DNA of 53,727 nucleotides from Gammaproteobacteria bacterium (GCA_011620135.1 WOZS01000053.1:1-53727); one strand, 5' to 3'. Positions 16,335 through 25,377 are shown, numbered from the stretch's first letter. Numbers and translations are program-made. The notes: generated from the sequence alone by a model not told the origin.

Positions 16335-16382
16335 AGTATAGCCTTCTATGGATGGTTCGAGGATCCCTCGCATCGGGTCCTC
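16335..16382 (-). promoter_or_regulatory. Candidate promoter and operator of the SDR-atuA cluster
   Basis: On the minus strand TATACT (plus-strand AGTATA, 16335-16340) is a good -10 placed about 27 bases before the SDR start. Where the -35 should be there is an inverted repeat, CGAGG-ATC-CCTCG (16358-16370). A wider imperfect pair GAGGATCC/GGGTCCTC (16359-16366 and 16375-16382) overlaps it. The -35 hexamer itself is poor. A repressor or activator binding site over the -35 is a fair reading. Confidence 0.4.
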
Positions 16383-16802
16383 AAAAAGGATGAAGGGAGC
16401 ACAGGCCCCATGTTCCCATGTTCTGCGTGCCCATACAGGCCTATCGCCCCCAGAAGGCGACCTGATGATCAAGTGGCTGAGCCCACCATTGATCCACCCC
16501 AACGCCGCATGGATCAATGAAAATTGCATGAGGCAATATGTCCTGATGCCCCGCTCTGCTTGTCGGCCCTGCAAAGCACCATGGCCAGGCAAGCACCAGC
16601 TTGGAGATATGCTATCATTCCCGTTCAGCTTGGGTGATGATCGGCGAGTTCTTTGGAGGGGGACGGGTAGAGGTGCTCGACGCCTTGCAATCCCTGCTGA
16701 TCGCGCGGCCTGCGCCTGAACATCACAAGCGAGCAAAAACTTGCCTTTTCCATGCTGCCTTGGGCATGCTGATGGCATGCCTGCCCGAGCGCGGGACGAT
16801 GA
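16383..16802. other. Gene-free stretch between the AtuA cluster and the DUF4124 gene
   Basis: About 420 bases hold no convincing coding frame on either strand. The minus-strand frame covering it (212 codons) has no family resemblance, and a plus-strand frame (containing MIGEFFGGGRVEVLDALQSL) merges out of frame into the next gene. I see no tRNA fold and no 6S-like bulged duplex. A weak TATCAT at 16613-16618 could be a -10 for the downstream gene. Otherwise it holds nothing I can name. Confidence 0.4.
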
Positions 16803-17153
16803 ATGATCATATGGCGCTGTACGGCTCTGCTTGCGGCTCTGGGGTTCTTGTTGCCGCTGGAGGCAGGGGATGCCATTTACCGCTGCCAAAAGAATGGCGT
16901 GCCCCTCTTTCAGGATTTCCCCTGCAATGGCAGGCCGTCTGCACGAACCAGAAACAGCAGCTCAGGGAGGGGTGCGGCGGCAGCCGTCGGTTTGGGCCGG
17001 TCGGGCGGCAATGGTCGCTGTCTGGAAGCGCTGCGCAAACTGCAGCGCCATTTGCTCCAGTCCCGGGATACAGGTGCTGCAGGGCTCCCGGCACAGCAAG
17101 CCGCTGCTTTGACCTCGAGATTACGTGATGACGTGGAGGCTGCATGTCGCTGA
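16803..17153 (+). CDS. Small secreted protein with DUF4124-like domain
   Basis: This 116-residue protein begins with a clear signal peptide (CTALLAALGFLLPLEAGDA, cleavage expected near residue 24). It is followed by AIYRCQKNGVPLFQDFPCNG, the short beta-rich DUF4124 motif with two cysteines that could pair in the periplasm. The remainder is a low-complexity Gly/Arg/Ser linker and a helical C-terminus with two more cysteines. DUF4124 proteins are common in gammaproteobacteria and have no known function. It stands alone on the plus strand and faces rlpA. The ribosome site is weak (GGGACG), so the start is moderately certain. Confidence 0.65.
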   Translation: MIIWRCTALLAALGFLLPLEAGDAIYRCQKNGVPLFQDFPCNGRPSARTRNSSSGRGAAAAVGLGRSGGNGRCLEALRKLQRHLLQSRDTGAAGLPAQQAAALTSRLRDDVEAACR

Positions 17154-17175
17154 TCGATCCTGCGGCTTCGTAGCC

Positions 17176-17201
17176 CCCAGGATTGACACCCAGGATTGAC
17201 G
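17176..17201. repeat. Tandem 13-bp repeat between DUF4124 gene and rlpA
   Basis: The unit CCCAGGATTGAC[A/G] occurs twice head to tail (17176-17188 and 17189-17201) in the 117-base convergent gap. A few dozen bases on, AGCTGGTTGAGCC is followed by AGCTGGTTCAGC, a second near-tandem pair that can also fold as GCTGG-TTGAG-CCAGC. These look like local slippage duplications. The hairpin may help end transcription from either side, but there is no T-run. Confidence 0.6.
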
Positions 17202-17270
17202 GGTTATGCCACGACCTCGCGACCGCCTTGGAAAGGGGCGGCTCTGAGCTGGTTGAGCCAGCTGGTTCAG

Positions 17271-18215
17271 CTATTGGTAGCGGTTCAGCTGGGCTGCGGC
17301 TGCAATCAACTGTTGGGCGAGGCTCAGGGGTTGCCAGGCGTTCTGGGCATCAGGCAGCCCCAGTATGATGCGATAGATCATGCCGGTATTGATGCCCTGG
17401 TCGGGGCGGATGAAGCCGGAATACCCCAGGGCATGGATGGTATCCAATAATTCCTTGGCCTGCTGACGTTCATGGAAGGCGCCAAGCTGCACCATGCGCA
17501 GGGCATCGTTGCGGGCGGTTGCGCGACGAGCGGTTCTTTGCGCGGCCTTCTCCCGTTGCTGCAGGCGATCGGCAAGCAGTTTACAGGTATGCTGACCGAT
17601 AGCCCTGGCCTCCACGAGGGCGCTGCCCTGTTCGAGCATCTTCAGGCGCCGGGCCGCCTCATAGGAAAGGTCAAGGAAAAAGGGTTGTATGAACGGGCCC
17701 CGGTCATTGACCTTGACCACCACCCGGCGGTTGTTTTCCTTATTGACCACCAGCAGGCAGGAATCCAGGGGCAGGCTGCGATGCGCGGCGGACAAGGCAT
17801 GCATGTCATAGGTCTCGCCGCTTGCGGTGGTCTTGCCATGAAAATCCTTGCCATACCAAGTGGCCCGCCCCTGTCTGACATATCCCCTGGTGGATGCGAG
17901 TACATTGTAGCGCTGGCCAAGGATCTCGTAGGTATGGGCAGCTGGCGGTGGATGGCCCTGGGCCGGTTGCTTTCCGGCTAGGGTGACCAACCTTGGGTCT
18001 GGCGCCGCCAGTGCCCCCCGCCAATCATGCTCGGGCATGTCGAGTAGGGCATGGGTTGGCAGCCTGGCAACCTCGGGGGCACCAGCCGCAAAAGAGGGAG
18101 AGACGACCAGGGGTCTATCGAATCTTTGTGGCGCCTGCATGCAGCCCACGGCGGTCATGCCCGCTGCGGGCAGCAGCCACTTCAGGGTGCTCGTGTATTG
18201 TTTGTATTCCCTCAT
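17271..18215 (-). CDS. rlpA: Septal ring lytic transglycosylase RlpA-type lipoprotein
   Basis: This 314-residue protein starts with a lipoprotein signal ending in MTAVGC, so it should be anchored to the outer membrane. The double-psi beta-barrel domain (about 90-190) contains GRATWYGKDFHGKTTASGE, LPLDSCLLVVNKEN and VKVNDRGPF. The C-terminal 75 residues (from LRMVQLGAFHERQQAKELLD) form a SPOR domain that binds denuded septal glycan. RlpA is a lytic transglycosylase in some bacteria. The start has GGGAGG upstream and fits the lipobox. It is the last gene of mrdA-rodA-mltB-rlpA and overlaps the mltB frame by 101 bases. Confidence 0.9.
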   Translation of the reverse strand: MREYKQYTSTLKWLLPAAGMTAVGCMQAPQRFDRPLVVSPSFAAGAPEVARLPTHALLDMPEHDWRGALAAPDPRLVTLAGKQPAQGHPPPAAHTYEILGQRYNVLASTRGYVRQGRATWYGKDFHGKTTASGETYDMHALSAAHRSLPLDSCLLVVNKENNRRVVVKVNDRGPFIQPFFLDLSYEAARRLKMLEQGSALVEARAIGQHTCKLLADRLQQREKAAQRTARRATARNDALRMVQLGAFHERQQAKELLDTIHALGYSGFIRPDQGINTGMIYRIILGLPDAQNAWQPLSLAQQLIAAAAQLNRYQ

Positions 18216-19299
18216 GCAATCCTCCCGGCGCCTTTGTTCCATTGCCTGGCATGTGGTTGCCTTGCTGGGATAACAGTGTTCCTGGGGATATGGCCTGGGC
18301 CAACTGAACGATGGCCATGGCATAAAGAGCACTATTATTGTATCTTTTTACGACATAAAAATTAGGAAAGACCAACCAAAAGGATTGGCTCTGGGGTGCT
18401 TCGGCCAAGGCCAGGAGGCCGGCTGTCTCCGGCAGGTTGCCTGGTTCCGCTTGATCCTTGAGCAATACACCAGCCTCTCGCAGGTCTGCCAGACGTTGGC
18501 TGGGTTGGGCTGAGGTGCTGATCAGCCGTTGCAACGCGGTCTTGTTGCTGAGCAATGCAGGCTGCACATTGGCCTGCAGAGCCACAGGAGCACCGTTTTG
18601 CCAGCCATGCTGTACGAAGTAATTGGCTACACTGGCCAGCGCATCTTTCATGTTGCCAAACAGATCCCGGATACCGTCATTGTCAAAATCCACCGCATAG
18701 ACACGATAGCTGCTGGGCATGAATTGTGCAATACCCATGGCGCCGGCATATGATCCCTTGAGAGACAAGGGGTCAAACCGTTCTTCCCGTGTCATAAGCA
18801 AGAATCGTTCCAACTCATTGGTAAAGAAGCGTGCCCTGGGCGGGTAATCGAAGGCCAAGGTACGCAGGGCATCGATGACCCGATAGCTGCCCATGGAGCG
18901 GCCATAGTTGGTTTCGATGCCCACGATGGCCACCAGGATGGCTGAGGGAACGCCATAGGTGTTTTCCAGGGCATCGAGCAGTTGGCCATGTTCAGCCATG
19001 AAGCGCTTGCCATGGTCAATGCGGCTCTGGGTCAGGAAGATACCCCGGTACACATACCAGGGCTTGGCCTCGGCGGGCCGCTTGATGGCCTTGATGATGG
19101 AAGGCTGACTTTTTGTCTGCTGGAAAAGCCTCACCAATGCCTTTTTTTGAAAACCATGTTTCTGGACCATGTGGTCCACAAAAAAAGTGATTTCTTTGGG
19201 CAAGCCTCTCTCTCCCAAGGCCTGTCCGGCCATGGCGATGATGACTGCCAGGGAAGTCTTCCAGGAAGCGCGATTTTTCTTGTCAGGGTATTTTTTCAT
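18115..19299 (-). CDS. mltB: Membrane-bound lytic murein transglycosylase B
   Basis: This 394-residue lytic transglycosylase cleaves peptidoglycan to 1,6-anhydro-muropeptides. MltB motifs include HGFQKKALVRLFQQTKSQPS, WYVYRGIFL, the catalytic Glu129 in VGIETNYGR, and AGAMGIAQFMPSSYRVYAVD. The N-terminus has basic residues and a hydrophobic stretch (TSLAVIIAMAG) that could be a signal sequence; no clear lipobox is visible. The start overlaps the rodA stop as ATGA. Homology ends near YNNSALYAMAIVQLAQAI. The frame then runs on for about 57 residues without a stop, the last 33 codons inside rlpA, so the C-terminal tail may be non-homologous read-on. Confidence 0.9.
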   Translation of the reverse strand: MKKYPDKKNRASWKTSLAVIIAMAGQALGERGLPKEITFFVDHMVQKHGFQKKALVRLFQQTKSQPSIIKAIKRPAEAKPWYVYRGIFLTQSRIDHGKRFMAEHGQLLDALENTYGVPSAILVAIVGIETNYGRSMGSYRVIDALRTLAFDYPPRARFFTNELERFLLMTREERFDPLSLKGSYAGAMGIAQFMPSSYRVYAVDFDNDGIRDLFGNMKDALASVANYFVQHGWQNGAPVALQANVQPALLSNKTALQRLISTSAQPSQRLADLREAGVLLKDQAEPGNLPETAGLLALAEAPQSQSFWLVFPNFYVVKRYNNSALYAMAIVQLAQAISPGTLLSQQGNHMPGNGTKAPGGLHEGIQTIHEHPEVAAARSGHDRRGLHAGATKIR

Positions 19300-20441
19300 G
19301 AAATAGCCGAGATAACCCAGGTGCGATGAGTATGTATCGACATGATCATACCAAATCCGGCCAGCGTCACCAGCGTCGAGGTGCCCCCATAACTGAAAAG
19401 GGGCAAGGGAATGCCCACCACCGGCAGCATGCCCGTCACCATGGCCATGTTGATGCTGCAATAGCCAAAGAAGCTCAGGCTGAGCGAGCCGGCCAGGACG
19501 CGTTCGAACATGGTCTGTGCCCGGTAGGCGATCATCAAGCCGCGCAGGCAGACCAGCAGGCACAGGCCCAGCAGCGTGGCAAGCCCGATGAGCCCGAACT
19601 CCTCGCCGAAGACGGCAAAGATGAAGTCCGTGGTGCGCTCGGGAAGAAAGTGGAGCTGGGACTGGCTGCCATGGAGCCAGCCTTTGCCCATCAGGCCCCC
19701 TGAGCCGATGGCGATACGGGCTTGGATGCCATGGTAGCCGGAACCCAGCGGATCTGCCTCGGGATCGAGGAAGGTCAGCAGGCGTTGCCGCTGGTAATCA
19801 TGCAGGATGTGCCAGGTGACAGGCACAGCCACAGCCCCCAATCCGCCCAGGACCAGCAGCAGCTTGAGGGATATGCCGGCCAGGAAGATCGCCACAGCAG
19901 CACTCATGGCGACACTGATGGCGGTGCCCAGATCGGGCTGTTCAGCGATGAGCAGACAGGGCAAGGCTGTCATGGGCAGGACCACCAGGATCAATAGGGG
20001 TGTGGTCATGGTGCGCCACCTATGGAGCAAGGCGCTCAATGTCAAGGGCAGGATCACCTTCATGAACTCGGCGGGCTGAATGGAAAGAAAGCCGAAATCC
20101 AGCCAGCGCCGCGCTCCCTTGACGATGCTGCCGCCAAAAAACACCGACATGAGCCCCAGGATGCCCATGATGTATAAAGGCATGGCCATGCGCAGGAGGT
20201 GGCTTGGTTTTATCTGGGCCATCACCAACATGGCTGCAAAGCCGATGCCCAGCCGCACCAGTTGCTGGGTTGGAAAAATGAGCACACCACCGCCTGCGCT
20301 GTAGAGTGCCGGCAGGCTCAGCAGGCAGATGGCCAGGAGGCCCGTCAGCAGCACAGGGTCGATGTGCAGCGCCTGCAGGGCCGTCTGAGCCTGATCACCC
20401 AGTCTCTGGGCGCTCGCTTGTTGGGCCAGTCTCACGTTCAT
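19296..20441 (-). CDS. rodA: Rod-shape determining SEDS glycosyltransferase RodA
   Basis: This 381-residue SEDS protein polymerises lipid II during cell elongation together with PBP2. About ten membrane segments are visible. Conserved motifs are RRWLDFGFLSIQPAEFMK, the loop with EQPDLGTA, the Q-A-R-I-A-I-G-S-G-G stretch followed by KGWLHGSQSQLHFLPE, TDFIFAVFGEEFG, and the late GIPLPLFSYGGTS. Start ATG 20441 has GGAG seven bases upstream and overlaps the end of mrdA by 47 bases. The stop overlaps the mltB start. It is the second gene of the elongation operon. Confidence 0.94.
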   Translation of the reverse strand: MNVRLAQQASAQRLGDQAQTALQALHIDPVLLTGLLAICLLSLPALYSAGGGVLIFPTQQLVRLGIGFAAMLVMAQIKPSHLLRMAMPLYIMGILGLMSVFFGGSIVKGARRWLDFGFLSIQPAEFMKVILPLTLSALLHRWRTMTTPLLILVVLPMTALPCLLIAEQPDLGTAISVAMSAAVAIFLAGISLKLLLVLGGLGAVAVPVTWHILHDYQRQRLLTFLDPEADPLGSGYHGIQARIAIGSGGLMGKGWLHGSQSQLHFLPERTTDFIFAVFGEEFGLIGLATLLGLCLLVCLRGLMIAYRAQTMFERVLAGSLSLSFFGYCSINMAMVTGMLPVVGIPLPLFSYGGTSTLVTLAGFGMIMSIHTHRTWVISAIS

Positions 20442-22269
20442 GGTCAATCTCCAGCAGATAGGTATCCATGATCTCACGGGCCAGGGGGGCGGCCATGGAT
20501 GAGCCGCCGCCAGCGTTTTCCAGCACCACCACCACGGCAATCCTGGGGGCTGCCACAGGAGCAAAGCTGATGAACAGGGCATTGTCCTCGAATTGCGTCC
20601 GGCTTTGGTGGCGCTTGTCCTTGGGCAGGGCAATCACCTGAGCGGTGCCCGACTTGCCGGCCAGGGTGTAGGGTGCGTCGATACCAATGCGATGGGCCGT
20701 GCCGCTGGGGCTCATGATGACATCGGTCATCCCGCCAATCACGGTGTCCCAGGCCGCATCAGGCAGATTGATGGCCGGTAGTGGCTCGGGGATACTCGCT
20801 GTCTTGCTGTTGGTGCGGGGGTCCCCGGTGGCCATGAGCAGGTGGGGTCTGATGGCCTGGCCGCGCCGGGCGAGGGTTGCTGTGGCCTGGACCAGTTGCA
20901 TGGGGGTAACCTGCATATAACCCTGGCCGATACCCACCACCACCGTATCCCCCATGTACCAGGGTTGATGGTATCTGGAGCGCTTCCATTGCGGGGTGGG
21001 CAGCAGCCCGGCACTCTCTCCGGGTAGGTCGATCCCGGTTGGCTTACCGAAGCCAAACAGGTTGAGGATACTGCTGACCCGCTCGATGCCCAGCGACCGC
21101 GCCAGATTATAGAAATACACATCGCAGGACTGCTCGATGGCGCGCCTCAGGTTGACGGCGCCATGTCCCGAAGGTCGCCAGTCGCGGTAGGGTCGCTTGC
21201 GCCCCTGAAGATAAAAGGTGCCGTTGCAGTATATGGTCCCCTGCGGCTTGTTGTAGTAAAATTCCGCAAGTCCCAGGAATGGTTTGATGGTGGAGCCCGG
21301 GGCATAAACACCCCGTATGGCGCGATTGACCAGGGGCTTTTCCGCATCCAATTGCAGACCCCCATAGGCTTCCTTGAGAGCACCAGGAGAGAAGATTGCC
21401 GGGTCAAAGCTGGGGGCGCTTGCCATGGCCAGGATGCCTCCGTCGCGTACGTCCAATGCCACGATGGCGCCGCGCCGATCTGCCAGGAGACCCTGGGCCT
21501 TTTCCTGGAGGGCAAGATCGATGGTCAGATAGATGCTGTGGCCACGTTCTGGTGGAGGGGTTGGAAACTGACGAATGGGTCTGCCGGAAGCATTGACCTC
21601 CAAGCGCTGATAACGAGGAATACCATATAATATGTCCTCGTAGGACTTCTCGATCCCAGTCTTGCCCACTTGGGTGGCGCCGCCATAACGTACCCGGTCG
21701 AGACGTGACAGATCCTGCTGATCGATGGCACCCAGATAACCCAGAATATGGGCGGTGGCCTGGCCTGCAGCATAGGTGCGCCGCAATTCCGCCCGCACAT
21801 CCACGCCGGGGAAGCGGAACTGATTGACGGCAAAGCGGGCCAATTGCTCCTCGGTGAGTCTATGTTTCAATGGGATGGTATCAAAAGGTTGCGATTGGCG
21901 CATGGTTTTTCTGAACAGCGCTACATCCTCTTGGCTCAATCCCAGCAGTTGCTGCAAATCAGCAAGTGTTTTTTGCAGATCGGGTACATTTTCAGGAGTG
22001 ATATCCAGCCGGAAGGCAGGCTCGTTGGCCGCAATCACCCTGCCTTGACGGTCCAGGATCAAGCCACGGCTCGGCAGCACGGGGCGGATGCGAAACCGAT
22101 TGTTTTGCGAGAGCAAGGCATAATGATCGTAGTGAATGATCTGGAGCATGCTGAAACGCACCAGCAGTAGCATGCCGATCAGGACGGCGGCACCACCTGT
22201 AAACCACAGCCTGCGGTCCAGAAGAAAGCGCAGTTGTTGCTCATTGCGAATGGCAGGTCGGCGTGCCAT
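20395..22269 (-). CDS. mrdA: Penicillin-binding protein 2 (elongation transpeptidase)
   Basis: This 624-residue class B PBP cross-links peptidoglycan in the lateral wall. There is one N-terminal membrane anchor (about residues 22-42), a pedestal/dimer domain with PSRGLILDRQGRVIAANEP, and a transpeptidase domain with the catalytic serine in YAPGSTIKPF, SCD as the SxN/D motif, and the KSGTAQV triad. The length is close to E. coli PBP2 (633). It is the first gene of the operon with rodA, mltB and rlpA, and is divergent from rnr across 58 bases, which must hold both promoters. No ribosome site stands out before the ATG. Confidence 0.95.
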   Translation of the reverse strand: MARRPAIRNEQQLRFLLDRRLWFTGGAAVLIGMLLLVRFSMLQIIHYDHYALLSQNNRFRIRPVLPSRGLILDRQGRVIAANEPAFRLDITPENVPDLQKTLADLQQLLGLSQEDVALFRKTMRQSQPFDTIPLKHRLTEEQLARFAVNQFRFPGVDVRAELRRTYAAGQATAHILGYLGAIDQQDLSRLDRVRYGGATQVGKTGIEKSYEDILYGIPRYQRLEVNASGRPIRQFPTPPPERGHSIYLTIDLALQEKAQGLLADRRGAIVALDVRDGGILAMASAPSFDPAIFSPGALKEAYGGLQLDAEKPLVNRAIRGVYAPGSTIKPFLGLAEFYYNKPQGTIYCNGTFYLQGRKRPYRDWRPSGHGAVNLRRAIEQSCDVYFYNLARSLGIERVSSILNLFGFGKPTGIDLPGESAGLLPTPQWKRSRYHQPWYMGDTVVVGIGQGYMQVTPMQLVQATATLARRGQAIRPHLLMATGDPRTNSKTASIPEPLPAINLPDAAWDTVIGGMTDVIMSPSGTAHRIGIDAPYTLAGKSGTAQVIALPKDKRHQSRTQFEDNALFISFAPVAAPRIAVVVVLENAGGGSSMAAPLAREIMDTYLLEIDHERETGPTSERPETG

Positions 22270-22327
22270 CAGGATAATGACTGGAACTGGAAGATAGAGA
22301 CAGCTTGTAACAGGATGATCAATCTCG

Positions 22328-24571
22328 ATGACGACATATTCTGAAACCAGAGAAACACCAAGACCCCACTGGGCTGATGCAGACCCAGCCTATGAGCTTG
22401 AAAAGACTAAATATGGCACGCCCATACCCAGTCGCGAGTTCCTGTTGAAAATCCTATCCGATGCCGGGGTACCATTGCGGCTCCAGGATTTCATGGAGCA
22501 GCTGGCGCTTGACCCTTCCTGTGAGCAGGCTTTGCGACGGCGTCTCGAAGCCATGGTACGCGAAGGACAGCTGGCCGACAATCGCCGTGGTGCCTATGGC
22601 CTGCCATCGCGCATGGATCTGGTCTGTGGCGAGGTAATTGGTCATGGTGACGGCTTTGGTTTTCTGGTGCCCGAGGATGGCAGCGCCGATGTGTTCCTCC
22701 CTCCCAAGGAGATGCGGGGTGTGCTGCATGGTGATCGGGCATTGGTGCGCCTGGTGGGCGTGGATCGCCGTGGCAGGCGCACCGGGGCTGTGGTCAATGT
22801 GCTGGAACGGCATACCACTGAGGTGGCGGGGCGGTTTTTCAAGGAAGATGGTGTCGAAGGCATCTTGCCGGACAATCGCAGGCTGCATCAGACGATCCTG
22901 GTGGAGCCGGGCAGCGAGGCCAACCCTGGTGATATCGTCACCGCAACCATCGTTCGGCAACCCACTGTGCATGCCCCGGCTCTGGCTCGCATCACCCAGG
23001 TGCTCGGGGAGCGCATCACGCCACGTCTGGCGAGTGAACTGGCCATTCTGGCGCACAGACTACCCACCGAGTGGCCGCAGGAAGCCTTGCAGCTTGCCGC
23101 CTCCTTTGGCAAGCACGTGGAGCGGCGCCACAAGATGGACCGCGAGGACCTGCGCCAGCTGCCCTTGGTCACCATCGATGGCGAGGACGCCAAGGACTTT
23201 GACGATGCCGTCTATTGCCAGCAGGATGGCAAGGCCTTTCGGCTCTTGGTGGCCATTGCCGATGTGGCCCATTATGTGCAACCCGGCACGGCGCTGGACG
23301 ATGAAGCCAGGCGGCGCGGCAATTCGGTGTATTTTCCTGATCGGGTGATCCCCATGCTGCCGCCCGAACTTTCCGACGAGCTGTGTTCACTCAAGCCCGG
23401 TGTGGATAGATTATGCATGGCGGTTGCCATGGAGATCAGCCATGCCGGTCAGCTGCTGGATTACCGTATCGTCCCTGGTGTGATGCGGTCCCATGCCAGG
23501 CTGGTCTATGAGGAGGCTGCCGCTGCCCTGTCTGGCAAGCCCAGCAAGCGTACCGGCGGTGTGTTGCAGGTCCTGCATGATCTAGAAGCACTCTACCAGG
23601 TGCTCCGTGCCGCCAGGGAGCGGCGCGGGGCCATCGATTTCGAGTTCGGTGAGGCCAGATTCGATCTGAGCGATGATGCGGTCCGTGGCATTGTGCTGCG
23701 CAATCGCACCGTGGCCCACAGGATCATCGAGGAGGCCATGATCCTGTCCAATGTGGCCGCAGCCCACGCCCTGCGCATCAGAAACCTGCCTTCCCTGTAC
23801 AGGATTCACGACACGCCAGACGAAGAAGCACTCACCGACCTGCGCGCCTTTCTGGAGGAGTTCGGGCTGCATCTGGGGGGCGGGCTCAAACCCGCGCCAC
23901 GCCACATTGCACGTTTGCTGCAGGCTGTCAGGGAGCGCAAAGAGCGCGAACTCATCGAGCAGGTGGTGCTGCGTGCCATGCGCCGCGCCGTCTACAGCAC
24001 CCAGAACCGCGGCCATTTTGGCTTGGCGCTGGATGTCTATACCCATTTCACCTCACCCATCCGGCGCTATCCCGATCTGGTGGTGCATCGTGGTCTGTGG
24101 TATCTGACGCGTGGTTTACCTTATGCCCACGAGACGCTGGAGGATCTGGAACCCCTGGCCGTCCATTGCTCCTTGATGGAGCGCCGTGCCGATGAGGCCA
24201 CCCGGGAAGCTGCCGATTATCTCAAATGCCAGTTCATGATGCATCGGGTGGGCGAGACGTTTGCAGGGCGTATCAGCGGCGTGGTGCCGTTCGGCGTGTT
24301 TGTCACCCTTGAAGCGCCGCCTGTGGATGGCTTGGTGCATGTGAGTTCCCTGCCCAACGACTATTATCATTATGACGCCACGGCCCAGCGTCTGCTGGGC
24401 GAGCGCACCGGACTGGCCTATCGACCAGGGGATCCCATGCGGGTGCGCCTGATTCGCGCCGACGTGGACCAGCGTCGCCTGGATTTCGAGCTGGTAGACG
24501 AACCCTCGATGCCTGCCCCGGCCGACGCCGTGGGCAAGCGCGGGACACGTCGCGGGAAAAAACGCAGCTGA
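22328..24571 (+). CDS. rnr: Ribonuclease R
   Basis: This 747-residue 3'-to-5' exoribonuclease degrades structured RNA. Domain order is an N-terminal helix-turn-helix-like region (about 30-90), cold-shock domains (DGFGFLVPEDGSADVFLPP near 105), the RNB catalytic domain with the metal-binding DGEDAKDFDDAV near residue 295 and FTSPIRRYPDLVVHR near 580, an S1 domain (AGRISGVVPFGVFVTLE, about 645-725), and a short basic tail. It is somewhat shorter than E. coli RNase R (813) because the Lys-rich tail is reduced. rlmB follows after two bases, the usual gammaproteobacterial pairing. Confidence 0.95.
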   Translation: MTTYSETRETPRPHWADADPAYELEKTKYGTPIPSREFLLKILSDAGVPLRLQDFMEQLALDPSCEQALRRRLEAMVREGQLADNRRGAYGLPSRMDLVCGEVIGHGDGFGFLVPEDGSADVFLPPKEMRGVLHGDRALVRLVGVDRRGRRTGAVVNVLERHTTEVAGRFFKEDGVEGILPDNRRLHQTILVEPGSEANPGDIVTATIVRQPTVHAPALARITQVLGERITPRLASELAILAHRLPTEWPQEALQLAASFGKHVERRHKMDREDLRQLPLVTIDGEDAKDFDDAVYCQQDGKAFRLLVAIADVAHYVQPGTALDDEARRRGNSVYFPDRVIPMLPPELSDELCSLKPGVDRLCMAVAMEISHAGQLLDYRIVPGVMRSHARLVYEEAAAALSGKPSKRTGGVLQVLHDLEALYQVLRAARERRGAIDFEFGEARFDLSDDAVRGIVLRNRTVAHRIIEEAMILSNVAAAHALRIRNLPSLYRIHDTPDEEALTDLRAFLEEFGLHLGGGLKPAPRHIARLLQAVRERKERELIEQVVLRAMRRAVYSTQNRGHFGLALDVYTHFTSPIRRYPDLVVHRGLWYLTRGLPYAHETLEDLEPLAVHCSLMERRADEATREAADYLKCQFMMHRVGETFAGRISGVVPFGVFVTLEAPPVDGLVHVSSLPNDYYHYDATAQRLLGERTGLAYRPGDPMRVRLIRADVDQRRLDFELVDEPSMPAPADAVGKRGTRRGKKRS

Positions 24572-24573
24572 CC

Positions 24574-25377
24574 ATGAGGCGGCGTTCCTCGACACCGTAC
24601 GGCCAGCAGTGGCTGGCGGGCTGGCACGCTGTGCTGGCGGCGCTGCGCGCCAATCGGGTAAAAAGGCTGGTATGTGCCTTGCCCGATGATGGCTCGGAGC
24701 GTTTCTCCATGCTGTGCCGCCTGAGTGCCGATCAGGGTATCACCATGGAACGGTGGGACAGGCGTCAGCTCGATGAGCTGCTGCCTGGCGTGGTGCATCA
24801 AGGGATCGCCTGCCTCCATGAGGGCAGAGCGCATTTCGGGGAGCAGGATCTCCCGGATTTGCTGGCGTCCATGGATGCCGCCCCTGTGTTGCTGGGTCTC
24901 GATGCCATTCAGGATCCGCGCAATCTGGGTGCCTGTCTGCGCAGTGCGGCGGCCTTTGGCGTGGGCATGATCGTGGTCACCCAGGATCGCAGCGCCCCCT
25001 TGTCGGCCGTGGCCCGCAAGGCCGCCAGTGGGGCTGCCGAGTTGTTGCCCTATTGTGTCGTAGCCAATCTGGCCCGGGTCTTGCAGCGCATCAAGGAGCA
25101 GGGCTTCTGGATCTATGGTCTCGATGGCGCTGCCTCGGTGAGTCTGCCGGAGGTTGATCTGCATGGCCCAGTGATGCTGCTGGCCGGTGGCGAAGGCCAC
25201 GGGTTGCGCCAGCTCACCAAAAAACACTGCGACGCCCTGGTGCGCATCCCCAGCCATGGCGCTTGCGATACCCTCAATGTGGCGGTGGCGGTGGCCATCG
25301 GCCTGTATGAGGTACAGCGCCAGCGGGATGTGCGCCGCAAAAAACCTGGACATCAACAAGGAGCAAGACTGACATGA
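24574..25377 (+). CDS. rlmB: 23S rRNA 2'-O-methyltransferase RlmB
   Basis: This 267-residue SpoU-family methyltransferase is expected to methylate G2251 of 23S rRNA. The N-terminal substrate-binding domain is followed by the trefoil-knot SPOUT domain with motif 1 (DAIQDPRNLGACLRSA, near residue 110), motif 2 (LLAGGEGHGLRQ) and motif 3 (IPSHGACDTLNVAVAVAIGLYE region). Motif 3 departs from the common GSVSSLNVSVA form, with CDTLNVAVA, but the Leu-Asn-Val core is retained. It starts two bases after rnr and overlaps the next gene as ATGA, so the three genes are probably on one transcript. Confidence 0.92.
   Translation: MRRRSSTPYGQQWLAGWHAVLAALRANRVKRLVCALPDDGSERFSMLCRLSADQGITMERWDRRQLDELLPGVVHQGIACLHEGRAHFGEQDLPDLLASMDAAPVLLGLDAIQDPRNLGACLRSAAAFGVGMIVVTQDRSAPLSAVARKAASGAAELLPYCVVANLARVLQRIKEQGFWIYGLDGAASVSLPEVDLHGPVMLLAGGEGHGLRQLTKKHCDALVRIPSHGACDTLNVAVAVAIGLYEVQRQRDVRRKKPGHQQGARLT

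Noticed and set aside
16251-16889. 212-codon minus-strand frame between the SDR and DUF4124 genes
   Set aside because: No homology, no ribosome site, and it overlaps the starts of both flanking genes.
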